The notes beneath the pieces were generated by a model. It had not been told where the DNA came from, ran no database searches, and saw only the letters and a program-made list of their open reading frames with translations. Shown here in pieces: positions 1 through 11,164 of a stretch of DNA of 64,000 nt (position 1 is the first letter of the stretch; each line of letters opens with the position of its first letter). The DNA is from Ilex aquifolium. Lineage: Eukaryota > Streptophyta > Magnoliopsida > Aquifoliales > Aquifoliaceae. A program made the translations under genes and the position numbers. Location: NCBI GenBank assembly GCA_951799425.1, contig OX637397.1:6563001-6627000 (forward strand), written 5' to 3'.

Positions 1-2
1 AT

Positions 3-243
3 GGTGTCTCTCAGAAGAAATATTATTGCACATTCTGCAAGATGTCAGGACACTCTATTGAGAGGTGTTTCAAAACAAACCCTAATAGGTCAACATGTAC
101 GCACTGTCAAATGCTTGGGCACACAACAGAAAAATGCTTTAAGATACATGGATACCCTCCAAGCCACAAACTTCGTGGCAAGAACAAACGCAATGGAAGC
201 TTTGCTAATCAAGCTGCTACAACTTTAGAATTGATCACCCAAG
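3..243 (+). pseudogene. copia gag, nucleocapsid zinc-knuckle part
   Basis: The frame starting at base 3 encodes two CX2CX4HX4C zinc knuckles (cores CTFCKMSGHSIERC and CTHCQMLGHTTEKC) followed by FKIHGYPPSHK, a string typical of the C-terminal part of plant copia Gag. Gag packages the element RNA into virus-like particles, and the knuckles bind RNA. The frame is open up to base 243, where the 1.3-kb insertion begins after the TSD CAAG. The N-terminal part of gag lies left of the window. The frame starting at base 1 is a shadow. Confidence 0.88.
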
Positions 244-1551
244 TGCAAGTTGTGCGAAATAATATAATACTCGGGAATCCGAGGTCGAACCACATGGAAT
301 TGTGAAAACAAGAGACACAAAACAAATAAAAAGAAATTGTTGACAATTTGTTTGAGTAGAAATTTTGGAATCAGAAAATAATAAATTTGGTTTTAAAAAA
401 ATAATCGAAAATACTAAAGCATCATGTACTCCCTCTCAAATTCATACAATAATGATTAAAGGCTTAGTTCTTAACCCTAGACAAGAATTAAATGTCGGTT
501 GATTCAAGTCACCAAGTTTAGCAATAAAACCAAGAGAACACCTTTGTTTATAATCAAAAGATTATTTAGGAACCTGAATAATCATCCAATTATATTATTC
601 TGTGAAATAATGACAATCAACTTAAGCATGGAATAACCAGTTATTTGACTTGTAGGGAAATTCAAGCAATCAATGTACATGACACAATGACTCAAGGATT
701 TTTATAGAGCAAAAACTTTACTAAGAAATCAAAAGTTGAATTAACAAAATATCACATACCATTAGACTCATAAGTCAATAACATTACCGTACTTCATTGA
801 GAGGTCCTCCCCTAGCCCTAGCTGGGCTTCTAGCAAGCCATAGAATTAGAACAAAAAGAAAAGATGGGAAGAAAACAATAATCTTAATCCTAATTAATTC
901 TCTCAATAGATGAGAGCCTTTATTTATACTAAAATAAATCTTAGGTACAGGTAGAAGATACAAGGCTGGTTTGAAAGGAATTCTTTTCTAAAAAGAAGTC
1001 TTGTAAGGTCAAATCCCATGCATAAAATCTTTGGGGCGCAGGTATAAAATCTGTTCAGACTTCGAGCTTAGATTTCGCATATTTAGAGGTTGATTCAAAA
1101 AAATTTCGTGAAATATACTTCTGTAGCCCTTGAAGTCTTCTTTCCAACCCCATAAAAATTAGGTAAATCTGATATCAGAGTCAAAAGTTATGTCCAAAAT
1201 ACTAAAGACATGTCAAATCCTTATCTTTTAGAAAACTTTCCTAATCCAACTTTAAATGAGTTTTCTTCTCACTTAGACTCTTATAAGGATTAAATTGCTG
1301 ATTTATCTTCAAGTCTTCCTATCTCAATCTTGACTCTTCAATCCTTATCAGTTATGATTCTTCCTCTAGTGATTGTTTCACTTGCATTATCCATTATTAC
1401 TTTAAATCAACCAATTTACCTGCAAAATAAACCAAACAGCAAGAAAAAATATCAAATTAGAAAATCAAGGAATTTAACACATTTAATCACAAATAATATG
1501 CAATTAACCAATCATTAATTATAATAACATAGCACTTTTGATGGTTAATCA
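244..1551. mobile_element. 1308-bp insertion in copia gag, solo-LTR-like, TSD CAAG
   Basis: The insert begins TGCAAG and ends ATCA, so it has the TG...CA ends of an LTR. It is flanked by CAAG at 240-243 and 1552-1555. Removing it with one CAAG makes the gag reading frame continuous, which fixes both ends to the base. It has no long ORF; the 62-codon frame at 1330-1518 shows no recognised domain. The 4-bp TSD is shorter than the usual 5 bp. A solo LTR is the simplest reading; a short non-autonomous element is the alternative. The family is not recognised. Confidence 0.8.
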
Positions 1552-2246
1552 CAAGCCACTGCCCTTCTGTCATCTGGACAGGAGCAGGTAAATGACAATA
1601 ATCAAGTGTCTTTGACTCATGGGCAATATGCTCAGCTTATGGCTTTACTCAAACCTTAGCACACTCATGCTTATACTTCTTCAGTTAATCAAGTCCAAAC
1701 CATCACTCCATCCTCTTCAGATCAGACTGAAATGCCCAAAATCTTTGGTATCTCTCTATGTCTCTCTGTTTATAATACCAAACCAAATGATCTTTCTGAT
1801 GTGCCTTGGATTATGGACACTAGAGCGACAGATCACATGATCTGTTCGACTACATTGTTCACAAGCATTAAGGCAGAAATTTCTCACTCAGTGGCACTCC
1901 CAAATGGAGATGTTGCCACTGTCACTCATATTGGAACTGTCAAGGTAACAAAAACATTGATCTTGGAAGACGTTTTGTGTGTCCCATCCTTTTCTTTCAA
2001 CTTGATATCTGCTAGGAAACTAGCTCTAACTTCCAAATGTTGTCTTATTTTCTTCCCTCAATCATGTTTTGTATAGGACCTTTCAACTTGGAAGACGACT
2101 GGAATGGGTGAGGCGAGGCAAGGTCTATATCATCTTCTCCAAAAGAATATTTTTCCCACAACCTTGAATGAAGTCTTATCTTCCCTGGCTAGCGAAACAA
2201 ACATTTCAGCTTCCGTTACTAGTAGTGATGATGATTTCAATCTCTG
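1552..2246 (+). pseudogene. copia gag end, aspartic protease and pre-integrase, broken
   Basis: After the insertion the gag frame continues to LTHGQYAQLMALLKP and a TAG near 1657. The protease follows (frame of 1732-2076). Its active site reads WIMDTRATDH where the family has D-T-G-A, so the catalytic glycine is replaced by arginine. Downstream is the usual LEDVLCVPSFSFNLIS segment. A TAG at 2074-2076 ends the frame, and a TGA at about 2244-2246 stands where the GAG-pre-integrase domain normally has tryptophan just before HYRLGHPS. The changes visible as codon substitutions fit G-to-A transitions. The protein would have cut the Gag-Pol polyprotein; it is inactive here. Confidence 0.88.
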
Positions 2247-2664
2247 ACATTATAGGTTGGGTCATCCTTCAGATTCTAGAATGGACTTAATAAAACTTGA
2301 TATTGTTCCCAAGACTACTAGTACAAAGGAGCCTTGTTCTATTTGCCCTTTAGCTAAGCTTCATAAGTTACCCTTTTCTGTTAGCCAACATAAAACTCAA
2401 AACAGTTTTGAATTAATTCATTGTGACTTGTGGGGTCCTTGTAATGAAATTGCTCATGATGGATCAATATATTTTCTCTCTATTGTGGACGATTTTAGTC
2501 ATTGTACCTGGGCTTATTTGTTAAGATTCAAATCAGATGCTACTAATGTTTTACAAAACTTTTGTGTCATGATTGAGACCCAATTTGGATCCAAAATCAA
2601 AATTGTAAGGAGTGACAATTGGGTTGAGTTTGATATGAAACAATTTTATTTTAAGAGGGGTATC
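2247..2664 (+). pseudogene. copia integrase, N-terminal half and first part of catalytic core
   Basis: The frame runs from HYRLGHPSDSRM through the HHCC zinc finger (CSICPLAKLHK) into the core. The first catalytic Asp is in HCDLWGP and the second in VRSDNWVEF. The residue after DN is tryptophan instead of the usual glycine. The frame stops being copia at 2664, where the 12.4-kb insertion starts after TSD GTATC (2660-2664). The third catalytic residue (Glu) lies beyond the insertion, in the piece at 15036. Integrase inserts the element cDNA into host DNA. Confidence 0.9.
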
Positions 2665-2867
2665 TGTCACACCCCCACCCCGGACCATGTAGGGTGGGCG
2701 GCGGACCGGCCACCAAGGTGTAATTTATGGATTTGGTGTTTTTCTACCTACGGCAGAACCTGGAACAATAACTTCCTTTCCTTTTTTTTTTTTTTTCCTT
2801 TTTACACATTGATTAAATTCCTTAAAACTTCAAGACTAACCAATCTAAATTAGGTCTAAAAACACCT

Positions 2868-3401
2868 AATTATCAGAGAAGGTAGGGAGAGTGTTTACAA
2901 GGCTTGTAGTAGTCTAACCAGACTTTTTCATCAAATGAAATTGGAAATCCTTATATAGGCGTAAGGATTTTTGAAGCAATCATTTCTTTTTGAAATCAAC
3001 TCTGGGTAAACAGCTTTCACCTTTTGCTTTTGGCTGGAAAGGTGGAGTAAAATGCTTTTACTCAGGGTAAAGTTTGACAAACGGGACTAAAGGGCCCAAA
3101 GTTTAACAGGGAATCCTCTTTCGGTGGAAAAGATGGACTGATGGTTTTGACAAACGGGACTAGTGGGTCCTGGTTTTGTCTGGAGAGCATCTTTTGGTAA
3201 AAAGCAGAGGTAGAATGCTTTTACTAAAGGAAAAACAAACTGATTAAGAATCTGTCGGAAATTTGTCGGTTGCTTTACTAGGGGGAAAGCACCGGGTAGA
3301 TTAGGTGATATCTTATCCTTACATGTGACAGACAACTTTTCCCTCGTGTGAGAAGAGAGTAGTGAGTGAAGCTGTCACAAGTAAAAACAAGCATCACAAC
3401 A
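2868..3401 (-). promoter_or_regulatory. Pararetroviral intergenic region and pregenomic RNA promoter, left copy
   Basis: Reading on the minus strand, after the second ORF ends there is about 450 bp of non-coding DNA, then TATATAAGG (plus positions 2949-2957). That is the form of the TATA box in caulimovirid pregenomic (35S-type) promoters. Transcription would start about 30 bp further on and run left out of the viral DNA into the LTR piece and copia integrase, antisense to copia. The viral leader is cut off at 2868. Activity is unknown. Confidence 0.6.
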
Positions 3402-4778
3402 TCACGGGGTGGTGATGTCTGCTTCATCAAGATCATCATATCCTTCATACGGGTCCTGGGCATCTTGACATGGGTCCAAGGCTGGAGTAACGGATCCGGC
3501 TGATGAACTAGGAGATGATGAGCTTTGGCTGGCAGCTTGCTGGATCAGATCTTGAGCCATTTTGAGAAGCTCGGCAGCTGACGGCTTAATTGGCTTATTG
3601 GAGTCCTTAGAGGAGGACTTTTTCGGCTTCACACTAGAGGGTCCTTTAGACTCTTTAGGCTTTTCTTCTGTGGAAATCCTCAGAGTCGGCAAGGCCTTCT
3701 TAGCTGGAGTAGAAGGAGGTAAGGCTGTGGGGACCGCTACTGGGGTCCGAACCTTGACTGGATAATCCTTCTAAATAGTGGCAATTATGGCATCATATTG
3801 AAATCTGGGCCACCACTTGACAGAGAACTGTCTGGTGACATAGTGGGAAATTATTTGCCATTGCCATCTGCAAATCCAAGCTATCCCGTACCTGCAAACA
3901 AACGTTAGCAAATTTGGAATAGGAAATAAGGACTGCTGTTTACTAGGAATATCAACAGAGCAGAAGTAAGAATACTGATCTAGAAGATCAGCTGGAAAGA
4001 TTTCAAGTATGGGGCCATGAACTTGCCACCACCTTACAAACCAGGAAGGAATCTGGTTTTTGAAATCTTTATCAAATTGAACGAACCAGGAATGAGTTAA
4101 TGACTCATCCTGATAGAGCATAAGAATAGTCCATGACTCAATGTAGTCATAGTAGTTGAACTTCTTATGGGTTCCTTCGAGATCTCTGAGTAAAGAAGGG
4201 TGAGATCCCCATTCTTTGATAGATAAAATCTTTTTAATAAAAAGAGAATGATAAATTGTCTTACTGGGGTCATTCTTATCAGCAATAGGTTTGATATGAA
4301 TAGATCTAGTAAAAAATAGGATATCTTGATAAAATTCAAATGTTCTTTCTGGATCATGAGGGACAAAAGTTCATCCTTCTCCAAGATAAATTTTAAGCAG
4401 AATTTTAATATCACTTATGTGAGCATGGGCTGGCTCAATAGCAAAAACATTATGGAAATTGGGCTTGTCAATATATTCTGTCTTAGGGCCAGTTTGGGCT
4501 GATCCAAAACGAGAATAGTTATTAACAAGGAGGTTGACATTTGGTGGTGCTAATTGGGCCATTTGAGAGAAAGTGGCAACAGGGACAATAGTAGGCCTGA
4601 GATGGTGACTGACTGGTCTACCAAGAGGCTGGAATCTGTTTGCAATGGATATGGCACTAGATGGGCCTGGTATTTGGGTAATTGGTTTTGGATTTGGAGG
4701 ACCCAAAATTAGCTTATTATCACCCTTCCCCGGGTTTTTAGAGGAAGTTCCCAATTTTTGTGATTTTCTGTCCGCCAT
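3402..4778 (-). pseudogene. Pararetroviral second ORF, left copy, broken
   Basis: The frame starts at an ATG (4778-4776) that lies inside the end of the RNase H gene in another frame, a compact viral overlap. It runs 135 codons to a TGA near 4371, where the right copy has TGG. It resumes in the same frame from there to a TAG near 3771, which the right copy shares. A Ser/Lys/Pro-rich tail of 96 codons (3692-3402) ends in an acidic stretch. The middle is rich in Trp/Phe (SWFVRWWQVHG). I recognise no enzyme domain. In florendoviruses the ORF in this place has no known function. Not restorable as it stands. Confidence 0.75.
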
Positions 4779-6129
4779 GAGACTCTTGCAAAAATTCTCT
4801 GGTTAGAAAATCAGGTATGCAGTTATTATTGCCTTTAATATATTCTAGATCAAAATAAAAAATACTCAAAATAGCTTGCCATCGTGCAAAAATTTGCTTA
4901 CTAGCAATATTTTGAACATCTTTTTCAAGTACGTATTTAGCAGATTTGCAATCAACACGCACAAGAAATTTTTGATTTAAAATATCATCCTGGAATTTTG
5001 AGATATACAGGACAATAGCTAAAATTTCTTTTTTAATAGTGCTATAATTAGCCTGTGCTTTGTTCCAAATACCGGAATGAAAACGAACAATTTGTTCAGG
5101 GGAATTAGGAAATTCTTTTTGGAGGAGAATACCACCATATCCAATGTCGGAGGCATCAGTTTGAATAATTTTGAAAGAATCAACTGAAGGAATACCAAGA
5201 CAAAGCAAAGTTTTAATGTATTTTTTGACTTTCTGGACAATAGAAGTATGTTCAGAGGTCCAAGGAGAAGGATTTCCTTTGAGCCTGTCATACAGAGGTT
5301 TGACGGTTGATCTGAGATTCTGATAGAAGTCAGAAACATAATTCAGAGAACCTAAAAATCTTTGAAGTTGAGTCTTATCAAGGATTTCATCAGGAAATTT
5401 ATCAGCAAACTGAATAGCTCGACTGATGGGATAAATGGTGGATTGTTGGATATCATATCCAAGGAATCTAACAGAAGTTTGAAACAATTTAATTTTTTTG
5501 GCAGAGATGACTAGACCACTATGTCTGACCATCTCCAAAAATTCATTTAAATGTTTCCAATGTTCTTCTATAGACCGGCTAAAGATGAGAATGTCATCAA
5601 TATAGGTTATAGAACAATGACTTAAATGATTAAAAATTTCATTGATAATATTTTGAAATTCACTGGGTGCATTTTTCAAACCAAAAGGTACAACATTCCA
5701 TTCATAATGACCAAAAGGTGTTGTGAATGCAGTCTTATACCTATCTTCAGGGGATACCTGTACTTGCCAATATCCACTTTTCAAATCAAATTTTGAAAAT
5801 ATAACAGAATTTTTTAATCTTTTAATTAGATCTTGTTTATTCGGAATAGGATACCTGATCTATTCCAAAACATCATTTAACGATTTATAATTAATAACAA
5901 GTCTTGGTGTACCTCTTTCTAACTCTGCATTTTTCATAACATAGAAAGCTGGACAAGACCAAGGAGATTTTGACTTGCTAATAATTCCATTTTTAAGCAA
6001 TTCAGAAATTTCTTTTTTACAGGTTTCCATTAATTCATGATTCATCTGAATTGGCCTTGATTTAGTGGGAATATCTTTTTCACTAAATCCTTTAATGTAA
6101 GGGAGTTTTACACTATGTTTTTTCCTATG
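4738..6129 (-). pseudogene. Pararetroviral reverse transcriptase-RNase H, left copy, broken
   Basis: The RT begins in the frame of 6045-5860, with a stop at its end where the right copy has a tryptophan codon. It continues in the same frame to 4738 (348 codons from the TTG at 5784). Visible motifs are the RT palm YIDDIL (residues 61-66 of that stretch) and the RNase H acidic residues in IIQTDASD (Asp210), KKEIL (Glu253) and VDCKSAK (Asp278). The enzyme would copy viral pregenomic RNA into DNA and remove the RNA. Except for the stop at 5860 and the one that ends the protease part at 6130, the catalytic region is open, so this is the best-kept polymerase piece in the cluster. Confidence 0.88.
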
Positions 6130-6810
6130 CTAGAAAGCTGTAGGAAGGTTAGAGCAAACTTCTTCTTCAATCCTTTGTTGAAATTGATTAATTTTTTCAG
6201 TTAAAATTGGATCAGTTAATTGATCATAAATTCTTTTGTGATTTATTTCTTCTTGAAGAAATTTTACTTGATTCATTTTTTGATTAATTATTCTGAGGTA
6301 TATAGAATCAGTTTTAAGTTGTTTTAATTCTTTAACCTCAGGTTTAAGAATAAATTTAAATGTTACAGATTGTCCTAAAGGATTTGTAGATAATCCTTCA
6401 ATATTTGTAGTAAAAGGGTATAACAAATATATAAAAGGTAATCTTAGGATAACCTGATCTGTCATATCTTTTACTAAGATAAATGATGTTTTGAAACAAA
6501 CATTATCTTGACAAATATGAGCTTTAGGCAATTTGTAAGCAACATTCATTTTACTGCCATTGACAAAACTTAATCTTTCAAGAGTTTTTTCATAGAATTT
6601 AGTGGGAACAATTCCTTCTTGAATACAGTTTACATCTGCTCCTGTATCTATAAGGGCAATGGTATCAAGTATAAAATCGTTATTGATGATTATTCGTACT
6701 TGAGAATACCATTTTTGTAAATTAATCTTATTAACAGAATTAATCTGATTATCAGTTTGTGGACACCCATCTTGAGATGGCAGCTTCGTTAAACCAGAAG
6801 TTTCCATCAA
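6130..6810 (-). pseudogene. Pararetroviral aspartic protease region
   Basis: A 226-codon frame holds the retropepsin active site IALIDTGADVNCI (DTGAD at residues 55-59), so the catalytic Asp-Thr-Gly is kept. It is followed by a linker of about 110 residues leading to the RT. The frame ends at a TAG (6130) where the partial right copy (14201-13968) has TGG. It begins just after the coat-protein frame ends at 6822. In the living virus the protease processes the polyprotein. Transposon PR is an alternative, but the neighbouring coat protein and lack of integrase point to a pararetrovirus. Confidence 0.85.
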
Positions 6811-6821
6811 TACAGGGGAAA

Positions 6822-8105
6822 TTACTGGTATCCGTGGGAAAATGTCCTAGTTGATGTTTCAATATCAGATTGTTCATTATCTTGAACTGTGGGCTCAAGA
6901 GGACTAGTATTGGACATGGATAAAAAACTCAAAGTTTCAGCAAAGATCTTATCTTGTGCTTTTAAGTCTTTTATCTCGACTTTTAATTTATTAACTTCAC
7001 ATTGGAGATCTTGTAAGGTGAGTTCTTTCTTTTTTTCTTTACTAAATCTTTCCATTGTTTTGTTAATACTAATTAATTTTTTTTCACTGGACAAGTGTTT
7101 GTTATCTTTTTTAACAAACAAATCTTTGAGATTTTTAATGTATTTTATCTTAAGTTCAGGATCTTCAATTTTGCTGATTAAATCTATTAGGATCTGTTCT
7201 TCTTCGGCTTGCTTTGTGATTACCCTAATTTTTTTACAACAATTATCCTTACATCCTAGTTTGATGTCAGGTTCAGTAGAATCATCTGTACTAGGGTGAT
7301 CATCCGAAGAATCTTCTGGACTACTAGTGGAGTCAAAACTTTCTTCTTTTTCTGGGGGGTTACCTAATCTGAAAATTCTAAGAATTTCTTCTGTTTCATT
7401 TTCAGCTAAATTTAATAATTTAACTTGTTTTTTAACTGGACAATCAGGACTAATATGACCTGTTTTTCCACAGTTAAAACATTTAATATCATCTTGGGCT
7501 TTACCTTTACCAGATGTTTTCTTTTTAAAATCTTTTCTAGATTTAGAAGATCTGTGAGGTTTTCTGTTAGGTTTTTTATAAAAATCATTTTTAGAAAATC
7601 TTTTCTTATTACGTTCATAGTGAGAATTAGGCTTAGAATAAGACTTATGCCTTTTATGTGATTTATGTTTTCTGTGGCTAGTTGATGGTGCTACTGGAGG
7701 GAGACCATATTGTTCACAGAAATTTCTCATTTCATATTTAGCTTTTTTCTTATCATTTTGTAATTGTTTACTAAGTTTCATATCAATACACATCCTAAGA
7801 CCTTCTTTTTGGATGGTACTGATTAATTGACCATAAGTCAGGGAGTCATATTCTATGATTCCTATGTCCTTAGCAAGGGCTTCTCTAATCTTATGGACAA
7901 ACAAATTAGGTAAACCATTAACAAATTTTTCTTTCCAAAATGATTTATTACAGTCTGAACGGTTCATTACTGGTGAGACAAAAACATCTTTGTACAATCT
8001 AAAGTCACTAAGTGTGGGACACTTAAGATTACTTAGTTGGTCATGGATCCTAGCTTCAATGTTACTAGGAGTTCCAACAATTATTCGTTTTATATTCCTA
8101 AAAGA
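6822..8105 (-). pseudogene. Pararetroviral coat protein with zinc knuckle
   Basis: The frame is open from just below a TAG at 8108-8106 down to 6822 (428 codons with stop). There is no ATG near its start, as expected for an internal part of a polyprotein; the 391-codon version begins at TTG 7997. From that TTG, residues 108-165 form a Lys/Arg/His/Ser-rich stretch, then a CX2CX4HX4C zinc knuckle (CFNCGKTGHISPDC, Cys173 to Cys186), then an acidic Ser/Asp stretch and a Lys/Glu-rich probable coiled coil. This layout is typical of caulimovirid capsid proteins. The N-terminus is missing because the frame meets the head junction at about 8150. Confidence 0.85.
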
Positions 8106-8165
8106 CTATAAAACGAATAAGCTGGTGGGACAAAATTATATTTGAACATTACTTATTCGTTTTAT
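8081..8165. repeat. 14-bp perfect inverted repeat plus third direct copy at viral head-to-head junction
   Basis: TTATTCGTTTTATA (8081-8094) and its exact reverse complement TATAAAACGAATAA (8107-8120) are separated by 12 bp. A third copy of 13 bases, TTATTCGTTTTAT, lies at 8153-8165. The site is where the minus-strand coat-protein segment meets the plus-strand leader and movement-protein segment. It may mark the breakpoint at which the two segments were joined. Confidence 0.85.
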
Positions 8166-8403
8166 TTCAGTATTTCTTTCAATTCCACTAAATCAGTTAT
8201 AAGTTTTTTCTTAACCTGATCACCTAGCCTTTGTCTAGCCCAAGAGTGTGTAAGCCTCTTTTGTTTTCTCGTGTGTAAGTCCAGGTGTGGCAGTCTAGGG
8301 AAATTTTAGGCAAGAAACTGAGGGTTTTGTATGTTAGGGGGTATGCATCATGTGGTTAAAACTTATTTTTGATTTATAAAATTGAAGAAATCTTGATTTA
8401 ACA
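8166..8403 (+). other. Probable pararetroviral leader upstream of movement protein
   Basis: Non-coding DNA directly before the movement-protein ATG. It would correspond to the end of the pregenomic RNA leader. I see no clear tRNA-Met primer binding site and no TATA box at a useful distance. Confidence 0.4.
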
Positions 8404-10066
8404 ATGAATAGATTGTTTAGATCTAATTCCACAATTAGCTCCTCTGGATCTTCATCTAGTACTATACCCAATATAGTTAATGAAGAAGATTTTGAATGTG
8501 AAATTAAACAATCTAATTGGTTAGGATGGAATATACCTAAAGTCCCCAGAAGGGAAATTTACAAAACAAGTTGGATGCCAACTGAATTCAATGAAGAATT
8601 GCAAATCAAAACTGTTGAACAAGTTCATCCATTAAAAAATAATGAAGAAATTGTCAGACTTCTCAGCAAAGACGTACTAAAAAGACACATGTCTAAAGGA
8701 TTTAAATTCATCCATTTAGGTCTTGTCCAAATTGCAATTAAACCTTTATTAAGAAAAGGGAAAAATGCTGCTGTTTTGCTAACTCTAAGAGATGGTAGGT
8801 TTACTGAATATCAACCTAGTCTTTTAGGAATCATGGAAACAGGTCTTCATCAAGGACCTGTATATTTTAATTGTTTCCCAGATTTTACTCTAAGTCTAAC
8901 TTGTGAAAACACTCACAAAGCACTTACTTTGGGAATCAAATTATTCGGTGATATTACAAAACTTGAAGCAAACACTGATTCAATAGTACTTATTTATAGA
9001 ATTTATTACAAATGCATGACCACAAATTTAAATGTTAATGCATTATGCAAAAGTCCTACAGATAGTACTTTGTTGTTACAAGCTAGTACTTCTAATTCAA
9101 ATATTCAAATCCCCAAAAGAATTTTATGGAAAGATGTTGATTTTCCAAAACACTGGATTGTTGAAAATGAAAATTTTGAAAAAGATTGTGAAGTTTCTAC
9201 CACTAGTATAGAACACATTCACCAACTTACTGACGGTTCAGTAAGAATTTCATTTGGTGACACTGGATCACGAAGGTCTAGTACATCATCTATCCCTCCT
9301 AATTTGTTTAATAAACCTGTTCAGATCAATGAAGGAAGAAGATCTGAATCCTTGTCCAGAATCTCCAAGAGAGATAAAGAAATTTCTGAAGAATTAAATC
9401 AAAAATTTAAAATGAAAGGAATTGATAATTCTTCACCCCAAATTAGTAGACCTTATTACACTCCTTACAATACTTCTTATTCGAGATATAAAGATCAAGA
9501 AAGAAAAGAGAAAAAAGAAGATGATTTTACTCCATCTCCTACTCTAAGTCCTTCTAGGAGTGAATTAGAAAGCCATGTTGATCAGCCTATAAGTCACCAA
9601 CTTCTAGTAATTAAAAGAGAATCTAATTTCTGTTTTATGCCCAATATGCCTAAATTATTAAAAGAAATTGAATCTGAAGAAAATAAATCTAAGAAGGAAG
9701 ATTTATTTAAAAAATTTAATTCTCAACAGATCCAAGAAATAAGAATTCAATGGGTAAAAACAATGCACAAATTAGAATCTGAAATTCTATTTTTTAATTA
9801 CATTGATTCTTGTTGTAAAGATGTAAAAGTCATAACAAAACATAAGTGGAAAACAGCTGACTCAGGAATTGTGTCCTCCAGTCACCCTCCCACTGAGACT
9901 TTTACTTTCACACATGCTGATGCTGAACTCACTGCGTCTCCCTATACGATTCCCTGTAGCGAATCAGATAAGAAGACAGCCGAACAAAATAATTTAGCAA
10001 AATTTGAAAAGAAAATTGTTGAACAAACCAATTTTACTAACCAAAGCCTAATTACCATAGGACAAC
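8404..10066 (+). pseudogene. Pararetroviral movement protein region, truncated at 3' end
   Basis: An uninterrupted frame of 554 sense codons. Residues about 95-210 match the 30K-superfamily movement protein seen in caulimovirids (region FIHLGLVQIAIKPLL through LFGDITKLEAN). This protein lets virus pass through plasmodesmata. The C-terminal half is Ser/Lys-rich and would join the coat protein in a polyprotein. The terminal TAA (10069-10071) is not viral: it is formed by the first bases of the LTR-like insert at 10067, so the gene is cut there. It is the longest open viral frame in the cluster and has no internal stop, unlike its neighbours. A second, partial copy lies at 13257-13553. Confidence 0.82.
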
Positions 10067-10811
10067 TGTAACTCCCCAAAACACACCATGGACGGCATTA
10101 CACTAAGAAACCATTCATGTCATGAGAGCAACTAAATATATATCCATCAAATAAGAAACATTCTTAATTTTAACAAAATTTGGGCAGAGTCTCCTTCGTA
10201 CGGGAAGCTCTCCCAAAACTCACAACCTGTACATTTATAATACCTTGACCACACCGGGTCTATCTAACCATCAAATCCAAAATATTTCATTCACCATATA
10301 TACTATCCACAACAATCATCCCAAAAGAATAAGCCAAACTAAGGCCATTACAACCCAAAAGAATTACATGAATATATTGCAGCGGAATTTCAAAAGAAAC
10401 TAGACTTTACAATGTTTGTACATATTGGTTCCTAGTCTAGTATAAAAATAAAAGGGGCATCTCTAAATGTCCCACTCGGGATCCAGGTACCCCTCTAATG
10501 AGGCTTCCCCAAGGCCCGGCTCATTAGCGCCAAGCTCCTCCTCTATAGCATAATCTGAAAAATGTTAATTGTAGGGGATGAGCACGAAGCTCTGTAGCAA
10601 AATCTTCCCAAACTCAAACAAGGTTTAGGAAAGCATATAAAACGGTTGGTCTCATTTTCACAAATAGCATATATAACATTTTGAAGGAAAAGCAGGACAT
10701 TTTAAATAGATCTCAAGTTTAAGTAGCAATAGTAATCGAAATGGATAAATAAACACCATATACCATTGGTAATTCATTCTACCATGAACCGTTTTCAACA
10801 AGTTCTCGCAG
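10067..10811 (-). mobile_element. LTR-retrotransposon fragment between two viral segments
   Basis: Non-viral DNA begins TGTAACTCCCC, the reverse complement of a gypsy-type LTR end, exactly where the movement-protein frame is broken. Inside it, on the minus strand, a short frame (about 10555 to the TAG at 10465-10463) ends in an acidic tail (EEELGANEP...DPEWDI), which could be the end of a retroelement polyprotein or another captured gene. The right edge is where RNase H homology starts (10812). A candidate TSD (ACAAC at left, ACAAG at right) matches only 4 of 5 bases. Confidence 0.55.
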
Positions 10812-11164
10812 AATTGTTCGTTTTCATTCCGGTATTTGGAACAAAGCACAGACTAATTATAGCACTATTAAAAAAGAAATTTTAGCTATTGTCCTGTGTA
10901 TCTCAAAATTCCAGGATGATATTTTAAATCAAAAATTTCTTGTGCGTGTTGATTGCAAATCTGCTAAATACGTACTTGAAAAAGATGTTCAAAATATTGC
11001 TATTAAGCAAATTTTTGCACGATGACAAGCTATTTTGAGTATTTTTTATTTTGATCTAGAATATATTAAAGACAATAATAACTGCATACCTGATTTTCTA
11101 ACCAGAGAATTTTTGCAAGAGTCTCATGGCGGACAGAAAATCACAAAAATTGGGAACTTCCTCT
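10812..11164 (+). pseudogene. Pararetroviral RNase H C-terminal part, right copy
   Basis: Starts abruptly inside RNase H (IVRFHSGIWNKAQ) and keeps the Glu (KKEIL) and Asp (VDCKSAKY) positions, but lacks the first catalytic Asp. A TGA at about 11024-11026 stands where the left copy has a tryptophan codon. The end overlaps the ATG of the second ORF at 11126, as in the left copy. Confidence 0.85.

Larger units (their letters stand above)
2868..5092 (-). repeat. Left arm of 2.2-kb viral inverted repeat
   Basis: This segment is the near-identical reverse complement of 10812-13038. It covers the end of RNase H, the second ORF and the intergenic promoter. The two arms differ at scattered single bases, including private stop codons. 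The arms are separated by about 5.7 kb. A transcript across both arms could fold into a long hairpin. Confidence 0.92.

Noticed and set aside
10062..10802. TSD for the LTR-like fragment in the viral cluster
   Set aside because: ACAAC against ACAAG matches 4 of 5 bases, and the flanking viral segments are not adjacent in the virus, so a simple insertion is not shown.
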